From assembly GCA_016584305.1 (NCBI GenBank), contig JACEEZ010003569.1, positions 1 to 64,000 of the forward strand: a DNA stretch of 64,000 bases, given 5' to 3'. The position numbers were made by a program, and so were the translations under genes. Below, piece after piece: positions 44,612 through 56,000 of the stretch. Each line of letters begins with the position of its first letter. The first letter of the stretch is position 1. Below the pieces are notes generated by a model that saw only the letters and a list, made by a program, of their open reading frames with translations, searched no databases and was not told the DNA's origin. The DNA comes from Chionoecetes opilio (Eukaryota; Arthropoda; Malacostraca; Decapoda; Majidae).

Positions 44612-47600
44612 TTTTTAATTTTTTTTTTTTGCACTTCCATTTTTGGGAAGGCAGGGGTTTCTAAGAGCCCGCCCAGTGTTAAACAGTTAGAGTCACAGAA
44701 AGTTGGGGGTGGGGGTGTAAAGGGACGACTTCAGAAAGGGGACTTTTGGGGGGACAGCCCCCCGGGGAATGGGGTTTCCCTTTTCCCAAATTTCCCCTTG
44801 AGAAGTTTGTGTGAGGGTAGAGGTGCACCCTGGCGGTGGAAGGGAAATGCAGGACATAGTGTAGTATTTGGGGTTTTCCCCCTCCACCCTCTAGGCGGTT
44901 CGCAGGGTTTTGGCCCGCTTCATTTGTCTTTTGGGGGGGTTTTCCGAGGTAGCCCAGGCGAAGGCAATGCAGGCTGGTGATGGTGGTGGAAACCATCGTA
45001 GAAGGCGGGGAAAAATGGTTTAAATCGAGTGATGTTGCCCGTGAAGAGAATGACAAGGCGGCCTTTTAAAAAACCCCTGCGAGAAAGTCTTTTTTAAAGG
45101 TCGCCCTTTTCAAGTCTCTTCCCCTTTCCCGCGGGCACAGAGACTTGATGAAATGAGAGGGCCCCGGGGGGGAGCCGGGAAAAAGGGCAGGCTTGTTTTG
45201 GGGGGGGCTGTCGGGGCAGCTTTGTCCCCCGGGCTCATTTCCCCGCCCCCATCCCTACAGCCCCGAGACCCCGGAAAAGGGGGGGGTGTTATTTGTGGTG
45301 CAAGGCGTTGAAAAAGAAAGGTTTGATTGAGGGGCAAGAGTAATTCCCCTTTTCCTTGAAGGGAGGGTGATCGAGGCCCCCAATGATGAGAGCGAGTCCC
45401 GGGGAAATTTTGTTTTTGGTTTGGACCCTCACGTAGATTCCTTTAAATTTTGAGGGCGCCACGTAGGGCCCGTGGGAATTTAGATTGGAAGGCTGAAACA
45501 CAATCGGTTATGCGACAGGACCTTTTAAATCTTTTCCCCACACACAAAAGCGGGCCCAAAACCCCCCACCATATTTTCTGGGCGGACCCGTCAGTTTTAA
45601 AAAAGGTGGGTTTTGCCCGGAGGGATATGGCATGATGGCTGCAAGGGGTTTTTTGGTAAGTATAGAGGGAGGTTTGCCCTTTGGGGTTTTTAAACACCGG
45701 GGCGGCCCATGGAAATTGGGGTTTTGGGGGCCCAAAAGGGGGGGTGAAGCCAAAAAACAGGGAAGGCAATTTGGGGTTGCCCCCTTTAAAAGCCCCCCGA
45801 CGCCCGATGCCAACTGCATGTGTGGGATCCGCGCCAGAATGAAAACCCCGTTGCCCGTCAAGATCTTGGTTGGGGGTGGTAGGGGGCGCCCCGGATTTCG
45901 GTGGCTACCTGCTCAGTTTGGGAAGGGCTTCTTACGAAACCCCCGCAAAAAAGGTTGACGTTTGCTCTAGGAGGGGGGTTTTTTAGTGAAGGGGGACCAC
46001 ACTCGGCACGCAGAGTGTTTTAGGCGCATTCCCGGGGTGGTGCTTTTGAGGATCGTGCGCAGGCCCTCGTATTGTGCCCCCTTCAAAATGACGACAAAAG
46101 GGGACTGTTTTTAAACCAGGGAGGGCAGGGGAAAATGAGTCAAGGGAAAAGGGATGCTTGAACATGAAAGACGTTTGACCATGAAGGAGGCGGGGTTTTC
46201 TCCTCTGCAAAATATGGCCTTTAAATTTCCCCTTTTTTGCGGGAAACGGGGTCGGCTCAAGATGTTTTAAAATACCTTTTTAAAGTGAAACCATTGTCCC
46301 GCCACCCCGCCCAGGTAAATTTGGGGAGTCCTTTTACGGAGGAGCCTTTTTGGTCCCCCCAAAATGGGGTGGAGTTCAGGAGGGGGGAAGTCCCAAAAGG
46401 GAAAAAACCGAAATTTTGTAGGGTTGATTTTAGCCCCCAAACCCGCACATTTGTTTTTGCAGTGTGCGAGAGATTAGGAACCAGGCGAAAGGCATCCCGC
46501 TTACGGGGAAACACCCCAAAGGCCCAGGTCATCTGCATAACCCCCAGAAGCTCACTCCAGGGGGGCCCTACTGAGGGATTAAGAAGGTCTTTTAAAAAAG
46601 AATGTTAAAACAAGAATGGGGTAAGGATGCTTTCCCTTTCCATTGGGTGTGTGGATGATAGGGGAAAAAAACTTTCCTTGAAATTTTTCTTTTTCTCCAC
46701 GGTCAGTGAAAAAAAGGGGTCCGCAGCCAAGTCAGCAAGCGGCCCCTGGGCTCCCTTCCGAGCTAAAGGGCTAGGATGGGGGTGGGGTAGCCAACTCGAG
46801 GCCTTCTCCAGGGCTAAAGATTGGGGGCCCTAAAATCGTTCCTCCTTAGTGTACCCAAAGGGGGCCTGGAAAGAGTTTTTAGGAAGGGCAAGCTGATGGG
46901 AAAAAGACGAGAGGCCTCATCTTTGCATGTGAGTGGGTTTCCCCTTTTAGAGAAAAATTGTGGGAAGAAAAAAAGTGTTTAAAGAGAGGAACCCCGAGGA
47001 AGGTTACAAGTATCACCGATATTTTAAGTAGATGGCAGTAGATGATTTTTGACCAGGTGAGGGGCATTGCGTTTTAGCTGGAAAAGATAAGCATAGAAAG
47101 TGTAGAAAATATGGGGCGTTTGAGTGGGTTTATAGGACATTTTGAGCACCCGGTGCGAGAAAAAGGGGATTGGCTGCTAAATTACTTTTTCCCCTTTATA
47201 TATGTATGTTTAAAAATTGGGATGAAATCTTGTCTTTTTGAACAATAAAGAGCCATGCGGCCATACAAGGTTTTTCCTTTTTTTGAGATGAAGTAAAGGG
47301 GTTATAAACTCTAAGACTGGGATATGATATCCAAAGGGAATTAAAAAAAGTGGAACATTTTCAAAGGGCCCAAATGACTGCTGTGCCTCGATCTCGGTCA
47401 CCGCGTGTTTTTCTCTGGGCCCTTTTTGGGGAAAACAACATACCGCGAGGGGGGCCCCATGTTTTCCCCTTTGTTCCCGAAATTTGGACAGCACCGATAA
47501 CCCGGGATAGCTTCAGTATTGGGCAATGAAGGTTTTTGAGTAGTCAGGGTACGCAAGGAAAGGGCACAGAATTTAGATCCTGCTCCCAAAACCAGCGAAA

Positions 47601-48600
47601 AGGGTTTTTCCTGACTCTCCCACCAGAGGAAAGGGACATTTTTTTTTGAGAAGTGAGAAGTAAATGGAAAATCGGAAACGGCAAATTTTTATAAAAACGC
47701 CATAGTAAGAAAATGAAAGGGTTTTGAAAAATGCACACTTTTGGCCCACAGGGGAAATGTAGGGTAATGGCCCCTTTCAGCGTTGACTTTGTCTTGTGAA
47801 GTTCTGAATACCCCAAAATTAAGGGGGATGGGCCCAAGAAAAAACAAGTTTGGTTTTCCCTTTCGCAAAAAAAACCCCACTTGAAAAAAGTTTGAATTTG
47901 AGGTCAGCGTTTTTTAAAAAGAGGTTTAACACTCTTTTGAGTTTTTTAAGATGCTCTGGGAACCCATTTAGAAAAAGGGCGGGTTTAGCCGCCAAGAGTG
48001 CATCAATCCCTTGGGGAAAATGGAAATTTATTTAAAAAGTTTGGGAAAGTAGATGGAAATCCAGCTAGGCCAAAGGGGATACGACAAAAATGATAAAAGT
48101 CTGAGGGAGTAAAGAAGGCAAAATTTTTAAGGAAATTTACCATGTCTGGGGACAATGCTTTCACAATAGCACGTTTTCTATGAGGGATGTATACGCTGGT
48201 ATATAGAAAAAGGTTTTGGGGATCCCTTTAAAGTTTAATATTTTGAGTGACGACGTTGGTTTTTTTTGAGTCCGCCATGGGGAGAGAAAAAAAATGCCCC
48301 GAAATTCCGAAGGAGTTGAGCAAGGGCGTCCTGTGAATCGGGTAGTCTTTTTGGGGTTTTCCCAAAAGTGTTTAAAGGGTTTAAAACCAAAATAGAAAAT
48401 TTTTGTACTATTTTAAACCCCTATTTGAAGTGGAGTAGAAATTAGTAAAAAAAAATACCTTATCGGGCCTGGAAAAAAATACTGGAGGGGCGTGGCTCAG
48501 ATTTAAAGGGCGCGACGGCCCCCCGCACGCCGGAAATTGCCAATCAATCCAAATTTTTCAAAATTTTACAGTACATCGCCCCAAATTAAACAAGAAAACC
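44612..48600 (-). mobile_element. I-type LINE with RT and RNase H, copy C
   Basis: Minus strand, poly(A) at its left end (poly-T 44619-44630). RNase H region at 45440-45640; RT region at 46330-46560 (AFRLVPNLSH on the minus strand near 46475-46500). The interval 46860-46890 has GGAAAGAGTTTTTAGGAAGG and no RTE insertion, so it is the empty allele of 12264-12404. It extends farther 5' (to about 48600) than copy A. No long intact ORF remains. Confidence 0.65.
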
Positions 48601-48613
48601 CCACACCCCTCAC

Positions 48614-48614
<1 letters not shown>

Positions 48615-48652
<38 letters not shown>

Positions 48653-48860
48653 TAAAATTAATTTTATATTTTAAATTATATATATATATTTTATTATATA
48701 ATATATTATTTTATATTATAAAAATATATAAATTTTATATATTCTATATAATAAAATATATATATATATATTAAAATTTTATATATATATTATAATATAT
48801 ATATTTTAAATTTAAAAAATATATATATATATATTTTATAATATATATATATATATTAAT
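48615..48860. repeat. (AT)n tract
   Basis: Almost pure A/T. It separates the error-rich copy C block from clean sequence and truncates the next LINE at its 5' side. Confidence 0.9.
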
Positions 48861-50106
48861 GTATTTATCAAACTGAGGTATTGAAAAGTCTTTTGATAGA
48901 GTCTGGCACAAATCTTTAATTTCCAAACTACCCTCATTCGGTTTCTATCCTTCTCTCTGTAACTTCATCTTAAGTTTTCTTCCAAACCGTTCTATTGCAG
49001 CTGCTGTAGACGGACATTGTTCTTCTCCTAAATCTATCAATAGTGGTGCTCCCCAGGGTTCTGTCCTATCACCCACTCTCTTTCTATTATTCATTAATGA
49101 TCTTCTAAGTCTAACTCAAAGCCCTATCCACTCCTACGCTGATGATTCTACCCTGCATTTTTCAACGTCGTTTATTAGACGTCCAACTCAACAGGAACTA
49201 AGTGATTCACGGAGAGATGCCACCGAGCGCCTAACTTCTGATCTTTCTATAATTTCTGATTGGGACAAAGCAAACCTTGTTTTGTTCATGCCTCAAAACC
49301 CAACTTCTTCACCTATCTACTCGCCAAAACTTACCAGATAACTATCCCCTCTTCTTCAATGACACTCACCTGTCTCCCTCTTCTACAATGAACATTCTAG
49401 GACTATCCTTTACTAAAAATCTGAACTGGAAATCTCACATCTCATCTCTTGCTAAAACAGCTTCTAAGAAGTTAGGTGTCCTGTGGCGTCTGCGTCCTTT
49501 TTTTTCTCCCTCCCAATTGCTTACTCTCTACAGGGCCTTATCCGCCCATGTATGGAGTATGTCTCACATGTTTGGGGAGGATCCACTCATACAGCTCTCC
49601 TAAACAGGGTTGAGTCAAAAGTTTTTTCGTCTCATCAACTCCCCTCCTCTGACTGACTGTCTTCAATCTTTAAATCACCGACGCAATGTTCCTTCTCTTG
49701 ATCTCTTCTACCGTTATTTTCATGCTCACTGCTCTTCTGAACTTGCTAACTGCATGCCTCCCCCCCTCCCGCGGCCTCGCTGCACAAGACTTTCTACTCA
49801 TTCTCATCCCTATTCTGTCCATCTTCCTAATGCAGAGTTAATCAGTACTTTACAGCTTCATCCCTTTCACTGGTAAACTCTGGAACTCTTTCCTGTTTAT
49901 ATTTTCTTCCACTTTCCTATGGACTTAAATCTTTTCAAAAGAAGAGTAAACAAGACACCTCCCGACCTAATTGGCCTACCCTCTGTTTTATTTATTTCTT
50001 ACTGTCTTCTTTATAGGGACTGGCAACTAAGCGGGCTTTGTGTTACCCATTTTTGTTGTGCCCTTGGCCAGTCCTTTGTGATGTAAAAAGAAAAAAAAAA
50101 AAAAAA
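48861..50106 (+). mobile_element. 5'-truncated jockey-like LINE (RT C-terminal half) with poly(A)
   Basis: The readable RT text starts at about 48870: EKSFDRVWHKSLISKLPSFG, INSGAPQGSVLSPTLFLLFI, and the catalytic SYADDSTLHFS (YADD at 49135-49146). A frameshift near 49290 leads to FNDTHLSPSSTMNILGLSFT and NWKSHISSLAKTASKKLGVL (49277-49603). Another shift near 49550 leads to RLINSPPLTDCLQSLNHRRN (49610-49876). The C-terminus is MDLNLFKRRVNK and ALGQSFVM-stop, then a poly(A) at 50085-50106. There is no RNase H after the RT, which separates it from the I-type LINE in this window. Confidence 0.85.
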
Positions 50107-50236
50107 GGAAGATTATGATGCTTATATAAATAACAATAATATAAACACGCATATATCTATCAAATGTAGGTTTAGGTATTACGTCTCTGCTTTTTATCAC
50201 AAATCTCCTTTCAGTAAACAACCTAGAAACACTTAC

Positions 50237-50392
50237 TCGTAGAGGATGTTGAGGGCTTCCTTCATCAGCTCATATGTGATGGGCGTGACGGCGTTGAGGG
50301 TTAGGATGGATGTCTGGCTTACAACCCCATAACGATCTTGCATCAACATTCCCTCTGTTCTATCGTCAATACGCCACCTGACCTGACTGTCA
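50237..50392 (-). CDS. candidate host-gene exon (internal, 51 codons)
   Basis: On the minus strand a polypyrimidine tract and CCACAG acceptor end at 50393. The exon is open for 156 bases in one frame (starts DSQVRWRIDDRTEGM, ends TYELMKEALNILYE). A consensus donor GTAAGT follows at 50236-50231. The phase is 1 at the start and 2 at the end. No transposon family is recognised in the peptide, the codons look normal, and nothing around is degraded. I do not recognise the protein. Neighbouring exons are not evident; repeats occupy both sides, so introns would be long. It could be a lone open stretch, but two good splice sites with a full open frame make that less likely. Confidence 0.5.
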
Positions 50393-50536
50393 CTGTGGAA
50401 GATAAAATTTACGTGTTAACCAGGGTCTTCTTTGAAGAAAGTACACATTATGTTTACTTTTAATATGTATTACTGTGTATTATTTACACATTGCATAATA
50501 TTGTTTTTTTCTTATATTTTATTTTTATTTTTTTAT

Positions 50537-50580
50537 TTGTGTGTGTGCAGTGTGTGATGTGTGTGTGTGTGTGTGTGGCG
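50537..50580. repeat. (GT)n microsatellite
   Basis: GT repeats with GATGTG interruption, at the 3' side of the minus-strand tRNA-Val SINE. Confidence 0.8.
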
Positions 50581-50612
50581 TAGTGTATGTCGTGTGATTC
50601 ATCTTCATCTAG

Positions 50613-50877
50613 TTGTATTTTACAGGGCCAGAGCAACGCTGTATGGCCCCGTCCCATATCAAATTTTTATCATTATCCCTAGTAGTTAGTGTAGGCCGAA
50701 GCCACCACCCCGGGAGGGGATCACAACCCCGGCTAACAACCGGTACCCATCACTGCTAGGTGGACAGGGGCTGGGGTTCGGGTTTTAAGGAAACAGCCCA
50801 ATGTTTCCGCTCGCCCGGGGATCGAAACCCGGGACTTCTCGGTTGTGAACCGAGCGTGCGTCCCCTACACTACGAGT

Positions 50878-50880
<3 letters not shown>
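50613..50880 (-). mobile_element. tRNA-Val(CAC)-derived SINE
   Basis: The minus-strand head folds partly like tRNA: a D-region TAGTGTAGGGGACGC, an anticodon arm CTCGG-TTCACAA-CCGAG (anticodon CAC at 50845-50847), then a B-box segment GGGTTTCGATCCC (50818-50830) closed by CCCGGG/CCCGGG. The body continues to about 50613 (ATTGGGCTGTTTCC, CGGGGTTGTGATCCCCTCCC, GGCCATACAGCGTTGCTCTG). The extra T in the T-loop and the poor acceptor stem show it is not a working tRNA gene. Confidence 0.75.
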
Positions 50881-50914
<34 letters not shown>

Positions 50915-50992
50915 GTGTGTGTGTGTGGTGTGTGTGTGGTGTGTGTGTGTCTGTGTCGTCTGTGTGTGTGTGTGTGTGTGTGTTGTGTGTGT
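50881..50992. repeat. (GT)n microsatellite
   Basis: GT repeats with TTG and CTGTGTCGTC interruptions, directly upstream of the SINE head. Confidence 0.95.
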
Positions 50993-51199
50993 TTACTCAG
51001 AGATGCCAATTCCCCTACGGCTGATTATGCGCTGGCACAATAGGACACTACCTTTTTCCTCCCAACAAAATGATCGTACAGCTAATAAAGACGATTGTTG
51101 GGTAAAATTGGGACCTTACAGACTATATCTTCAGCTTCACTATGTCAAACTGGAAAAGAGAAGAGTGAAACAGAGAATAAGAGCTGAGTAATATTATAG

Positions 51200-51335
51200 T
51201 CAAATGAGAGAGAAATGAGAGAGAATGCGAGACAAAGATGACGATAATGAGAGATACTAAATGAGAGAGCGAAGGATAAAGAGAGACAAAGAAAAAGAAA
51301 GAATGAAAGAGAGTAAGAATGAAAGAATGAGACGG
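51200..51335. repeat. purine-rich GA/GAAA tract
   Basis: Dense GAGAGA, GAAAGA and AATGA units on the plus strand, non-coding. Confidence 0.7.
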
Positions 51336-51889
51336 TAGGTCATGTTCACCATTTCATGAGTTCTTAAAGGATCAAAGTTTATGAGATAACCTATAATGAT
51401 AAGGATTATGGTAAAGTATACCTGGACTTTAGAAACGGCATTAGACAAGTACCACCAGAGCGACTCCGAAATAAGAGTAACTCGGGGACTGTAAGAGAAT
51501 GTGATTAGTCTGGGGCCCCTATAGTACTAGCAGATAGGTGAACTATTGGAAGAATTGTGGGTTTGGTTGAAAACCAAGCATGAAATTTTGGCAGCAATTA
51601 AAAAAAGGTGCTTGGGAAGATATTGGCTATAGGGCCATTCCAATTCATTCCATGAGCGGAGTGCCTGCCATTTTACAAAAACCAAAAGGTTGCCAACATA
51701 TCTTTCTGGAATGTTGTATCCGCCATAGCAATTGGGGCTCTGTCGCCTCTTTATGTTTTTCTTACTTTTTTTTTCTCTCTCTAGTTTTGTTTACTCAGTG
51801 CATATGTAATGTTTTGAGTACAATAGATGTGGTATTAGTCACAAGATAATTAGAATAAAATACATTTTTAATATTATTTGGAGACAGAA

Positions 51890-52317
51890 GGCTTCACATG
51901 ATGGCTTGTGAATTATGGCCTTGGATCAGGAAGCAGGTTTTGTTGACTGTGATGTTCATTGATGGAGGAAAGCAGTTTGTCCTCTGAGACTGAAAGGTGG
52001 CCCTCTACGAATCGCTGTAGTTGAGAACATTGACCACAACCCCAGCTTCAACAGATGCGCAACGACTCAATTCCATGGACTGGAATATCGCATGTCTCCA
52101 ACACCCAGACAACGACTTCAGTGGAGCTTCCCGGGCTGTTGCCACACCCAACGTGATTGCTGCTGGTGCCTTATAAGAATTGTCCGAATCTCTCCCGAGA
52201 CCTACACCCAAGTACCTCCTGTTCTCTTCAGCGCAACACCCACCGGTGCCAAAGCAAGAATGTCCAAACGAGAGCAGACGTCAGCTACATACCTCAAGCC
52301 TTGCGGAAGGGATATCG
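51890..52317 (+). pseudogene. lineage-2 gene, N-terminal exon
   Basis: Readable pieces: VENIDHNPSFNRCATTQFHG (about 52020-52080), then LQHP (52100), and SKREQTSATYLK before the donor at 52318 (GATATCG|GTAGG). In this invertebrate repeat-protein family an (A)VDNIDHNPS segment followed by a FHGTGIS segment marks the N-terminal part. Frames change at least twice. Intron 52318-52431 (114 bases, CTTTGCAG acceptor) follows. Confidence 0.6.
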
Positions 52318-52431
52318 GTAGGTTTCACATATTCACTAACATTATCCCATTTATTTTACAAATCAAAACACCCAAATTACACATGTACATACATTTACAT
52401 GTTAAATAATTATGTTATTTTCGCTTTGCAG
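52318..52431 (+). other. GT-AG intron in lineage-2 gene
   Basis: Donor CG|GTAGGTTT, T-rich region TTATTTTCGCTTTGCAG at the 3' end. Its position (N-terminal third) differs from the lineage-1 intron, which lies between the DAD and EDADVL motifs. Confidence 0.6.
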
Positions 52432-52601
52432 CTGGCTGGAGCACTGCAGCAGGTGGTGGACTCTGACACCTGAAGGAGGATGAGATGATATCCTGGGATG
52501 CATACCATGCAAGCAGCAAGCAGCACCGACCACCAGAAGACATGAATGTGGCCTCACGTCCTTGCTAACACTTCCATGACGAGAGCAAAATCCGTAGACC
52601 C

Positions 52602-52644
<43 letters not shown>

Positions 52645-55262
52645 CCCGCCACTCGATGGACATCGTGAATAGGCAGTTGATGTCCTGAAACCCGCCAGAT
52701 CCAGTCCTCACATAAGGACCAGCCACTCTACACCTGGCAAAAGCAGATCCAATGGAGCTGGCCTACAAGTTATGGCAGAGGACGATTCGTAGTGATGTTT
52801 GGTGGCTACACATCGAGATGCGTCCTCAAGGAAATTGGAAGAGATATTATGGGAGGGCAGGGCTGGACAGGAGCACTCGTCATCCGTGGTTGCCTACCAG
52901 TGGAAACAGCAGATTAGTTTTAAAAGCATCCACGTGAACGCACAAGACGGCCTCACCAGGTCACAGCAGTAGCCTGTATCTACATCAGCAGAGTGCCGAA
53001 GGAGAGTACATCCAGACCTTGGAAGATGCAGGAAGTGGTGCCATTTTGAAGGACTGGTGTGGGCAAGGTTCCGATGCATGTCCTCAATTCCAATTTGGTA
53101 CTTCATCTGCAGCTGGGAGCTGGCTGTGATGGTATACGTAGAGAGCCGATACGTGAGGCGACTTCATGTCTACATAGAGGCACTGTCTAAACGTCCTGGT
53201 TATTCGCCTGCGGACCATAAACACTATCCGAGATGGGTTCCGATCCACTAAGAGACAATGGTTGTCATGAAGCAGCTCCATCCGATGTCTATGCTGAGTT
53301 GTCTGAAAGGGCAACTTTTCGTCAAGAAATCAAAGCGTGCATTCTCTGCGTTGCTATGACCCCAGGGCCCATGAGCTAGAAACAATGCTTCCGTGAAGGG
53401 AGACGGCGGTGCTGTGTGGCCTGACGGAGAGACCCGGAAGCTCTTCGTCGCTGGGATTAGTATCTGGTCCCGAGATGCGCTCGTTGATCAGGAATTCGAG
53501 GGATCAACCGAGAAGAGGCAGGGACACAGATGGACGTCACCAGAACAGACGAAACATGCACAGATGGGCATTTGCCACAAATGTGCGATCACTGAGCCGA
53601 GCATGAAGAGATGGGGAACCCGTTCGCTGAAACAGCCAGTGATCTCTTGTCCTGAACAGCAGAGACGTTGTGGAACACAGAAGTGGCAGACACAGTGCGG
53701 AAGTGGAGAAACTTGGACTCGAGAGTATGGAGACATATGTTGAAGAGAGGCTGGAACCAGACAGGCATATCACAGATCCACAAGCGGACAACATCCATCT
53801 TTCAGCCCGCCCACAGGTCAGAGAGAAGTCAAGAAACAGCTACAGATTGTATCCTGAAAAACGATTCTGTCGCTCTTCTCCAGCTGTACATTGCCCCAGA
53901 TACGCCATGGTGATTTGGAAGACGAGTGCTTTAGCACGAAAACCCAGGCCTTCGGTCCACCGTCTCGGTCTCAGATGGGTGGCCTAAGAACTGGAACCAA
54001 GTCTCGACTTGATGCCCTGCGGAAAAACATTGTCCAGTGAAAGAGGAATGGCTCCACCCACAGAGTACAGGTCAAATCTTGGATGGTGCTGCCAATCATC
54101 AACCATGCTGCGACCAGGGACTGCAAAGACCTTCCAAGGTTATGACACTTGCTGTCCGTGACGTAATGGTCACATCCCAGCTTCAGGCATGTAGACAGAC
54201 TAGACATGTCTGGGATCGTACATGACAGACAGCTTGAAGGCGGACATCGTAGCAAGAGAAGGAAAGGGAGTTAGAAGACGAGTCGAGCCATCAGTGCAGT
54301 TCTGGAACTGGCAAGAAGTTCTCCGCATCAACGACACAAGAACGGCTGTTCCCTCCTGGCTTCTAACGTGGCAGACATGACACCAAAAAACACTCATCAC
54401 TAAAAGGCACTGGCGTTCTTTGCTCCAATCGCCAGGACGTGTCAGCTCTAGCGCAATGCACGCAGGAGAGGAGGCTGACACTCGTAACCTCCTGCACCCT
54501 ACAGGGATGCAAGTACAAACAGGGGTACGCAAGTGTCAATACGCCACAGTTGATACAGACGTGTAGTCCTGGCCATAAGCATCAGCCAATACGCATCAAC
54601 ATTCTCTGAACTGTGGATTGCCTTTGGGAGCTGGAAGAGCCAGGTTCATCGCTGCTCATGAGATCGCCAAAAGCTCTTGGTCCTGACCGATGGTGGCCTT
54701 GCCGATGTTCCACGCCTTCACGGAGTGCCACGGTGTCCTGTTTTGCGGCGGGCAAGAAGACTGCATGGGACACTGGACCACTATGGAGAAGTCACACCAG
54801 CATTCTGCGCCTTGGGTGCCATGCCAGACCCAGTGCCATTGACGAAGTGGATGCAACCCACTGGAGGCGATGTGGTCATGCTGTTACGCTCGCACAGCAG
54901 AAGAGGAGTGTGTGAACCAGCAAGAAAACAGCTGGTCAGCAAGAAAAGGCAGAAACTATTGATGGTCTGCCTCCTACACAGGCTGCACTCATCCAACACA
55001 ACAAGAGAGCTCTACCAGGCTGGTCACTGTTGGGCCCAAATGATGACCCACTGCTCCAGAAGCACGTCACCAAGTGAATGGGGCTGGAACAAGAAGCCTG
55101 GTGGTGGATGGAGTATAACTCCTGGACGACACCAGAAGCATCAGAAGCTTGCAGGGAAACTCTGCGATGTGGCTGCCAAGAACGGTGCAGAGGACGCTGC
55201 AAATGCAGAAGGCGGCTCTTCAGTGTACAGCTCTTGCAGTGCGGTGCCGACCAGGTCTGAGT
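52432..55262 (+). pseudogene. lineage-2 gene, main part (VKGDGGAV, EEADTR, Cys-rich end)
   Basis: Many frameshifts. In order: WDAYHASSKQHRPP (52496-52537); a 37-base poly-T; LHIEM (52806-52820); LEDAG and CPQFQFGTSSAA-like text (53010-53115); VKGDGGAV (53393-53416) and GPEMR (53470-53484); the KRQGHRWTSPEQTKHAQM segment; YVEERLEPDRHITDPQADN (about 53730-53790); ILDGAA (54078-54095); EEADTR (54468-54485); ALGPDRWW (54670-54695); an HAFT segment (54712-54723) matching the HAFTGCDTVS site of lineage 1 but lost after T; GWNKKPGGGW (55083-55112); and a Cys-rich end CGCQERCRGRCKC (about 55167-55205). ILDG, EEAD and the later region echo the lineage-1 acidic motifs, so both belong to one superfamily. 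Confidence 0.65.
52608..52644. repeat. poly-T tract (37 T)
   Basis: An uninterrupted T run inside the lineage-2 gene. It could be the poly(A) of an inserted minus-strand retroposon whose body is lost, or slippage. Confidence 0.9.
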
Positions 55263-55699
55263 GACGCGGCTCACAGAGAACAGTTCATTACTGTTTGAAA
55301 CAATTACATCCTATTGGACTTGCAATTAGAATATAATAAGCTATTGGTGTGTACCTCTGCTACCTACAAAAAACAGAAGATAATAATTCGGGTTGTTGAC
55401 GCACTTGACGGAAGTCGGTCCTGACTTCAAAAATCGTAAACATGACGTAAAAATGATCATTCTTATTTTTTAGCTCAAACTAGTAATTATTTGCTATTCA
55501 CTGTATGTAGAGACAGTAAAATTCACTGAGTATGATTTGTAATACAAAGGAAAAACTCCACCCTAGAATTGATTTAACCTACAATACAGAGAATTTCAAA
55601 ATAAGCAATGGCGGACATCTTGAAAATGGGCCGCCATTTTGTCACAGGTCGAATCTGTGAGATGGCCCTAAATCTAAAAGCACCACTGAGGCATAGTCT

Positions 55700-56000
55700 A
55701 CCGGCGGACCAAATTCATGCTTGTTCATAAACCGTACAATGCTTCACGTATCGCAGTACTAAATTTCCTTTCTAAATCTACGCTTTTCCAGCTGAATCCG
55801 TACTTCTTGTTCTACCAGGTAAAAGCCGTAAGAACTTCTTCCTACCTCTCCTTATTAAGTCCTTTATCCACTGTAAAAAACTGTCTAGCAGATCGCCCCT
55901 TACTCTGCGTCTCTCGATGTGAGTGATAACTTAATAACTTCAATCTCTTCTCATAACTAAGTTTGAACGCATCCCTTGTATCATTTTCGGTCATCCTTTC
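55700..56000 (-). mobile_element. CR1-like LINE 3' fragment
   Basis: On the minus strand: a YEKRLKL-type segment near 55950, a RRRVRGDLLDS segment near 55895-55925, KWIKDL-type text, then LPGRTRSTDSAGKA near 55790-55825. This is the usual end of CR1-type ORF2. It shares CTACGCTTTTCCAGCTGAAT (55778-55797) with the tail fragments at 42278 and, inverted, 21465. Frameshifts present. Confidence 0.6.

Larger units (their letters stand above)
51630..55670 (+). mobile_element. lineage-2 nuclease-like element (TIR candidate)
   Basis: The gene remnants at about 51890-55262 are bracketed by TAGGGCCAT (51630-51638) and its exact inverse ATGGCCCTA (55662-55670). The bases just inside share a C/T-rich start and ATTC-like text. 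No clear target duplication is seen. The length is about 4.0 kb, similar in plan to lineage 1 (gene, intron, Cys-rich end) but with different termini. Frameshifts are old and scattered, with no homopolymer error signature. Confidence 0.55.

Noticed and set aside
48300..48600. Separate gene at the end of the copy C block
   Set aside because: No readable frame; it aligns with the 5' part of the LINE in copy B and is error-rich.
50805..50880. Functional tRNA-Val gene
   Set aside because: The extra base in the T-loop, the weak acceptor and D stems, and the attached SINE body indicate a retroposon head.
51055..51160. Second host exon on the minus strand after a TTTCCAG acceptor near 51144
   Set aside because: All three frames meet a stop within a few codons and no donor with an open frame follows.
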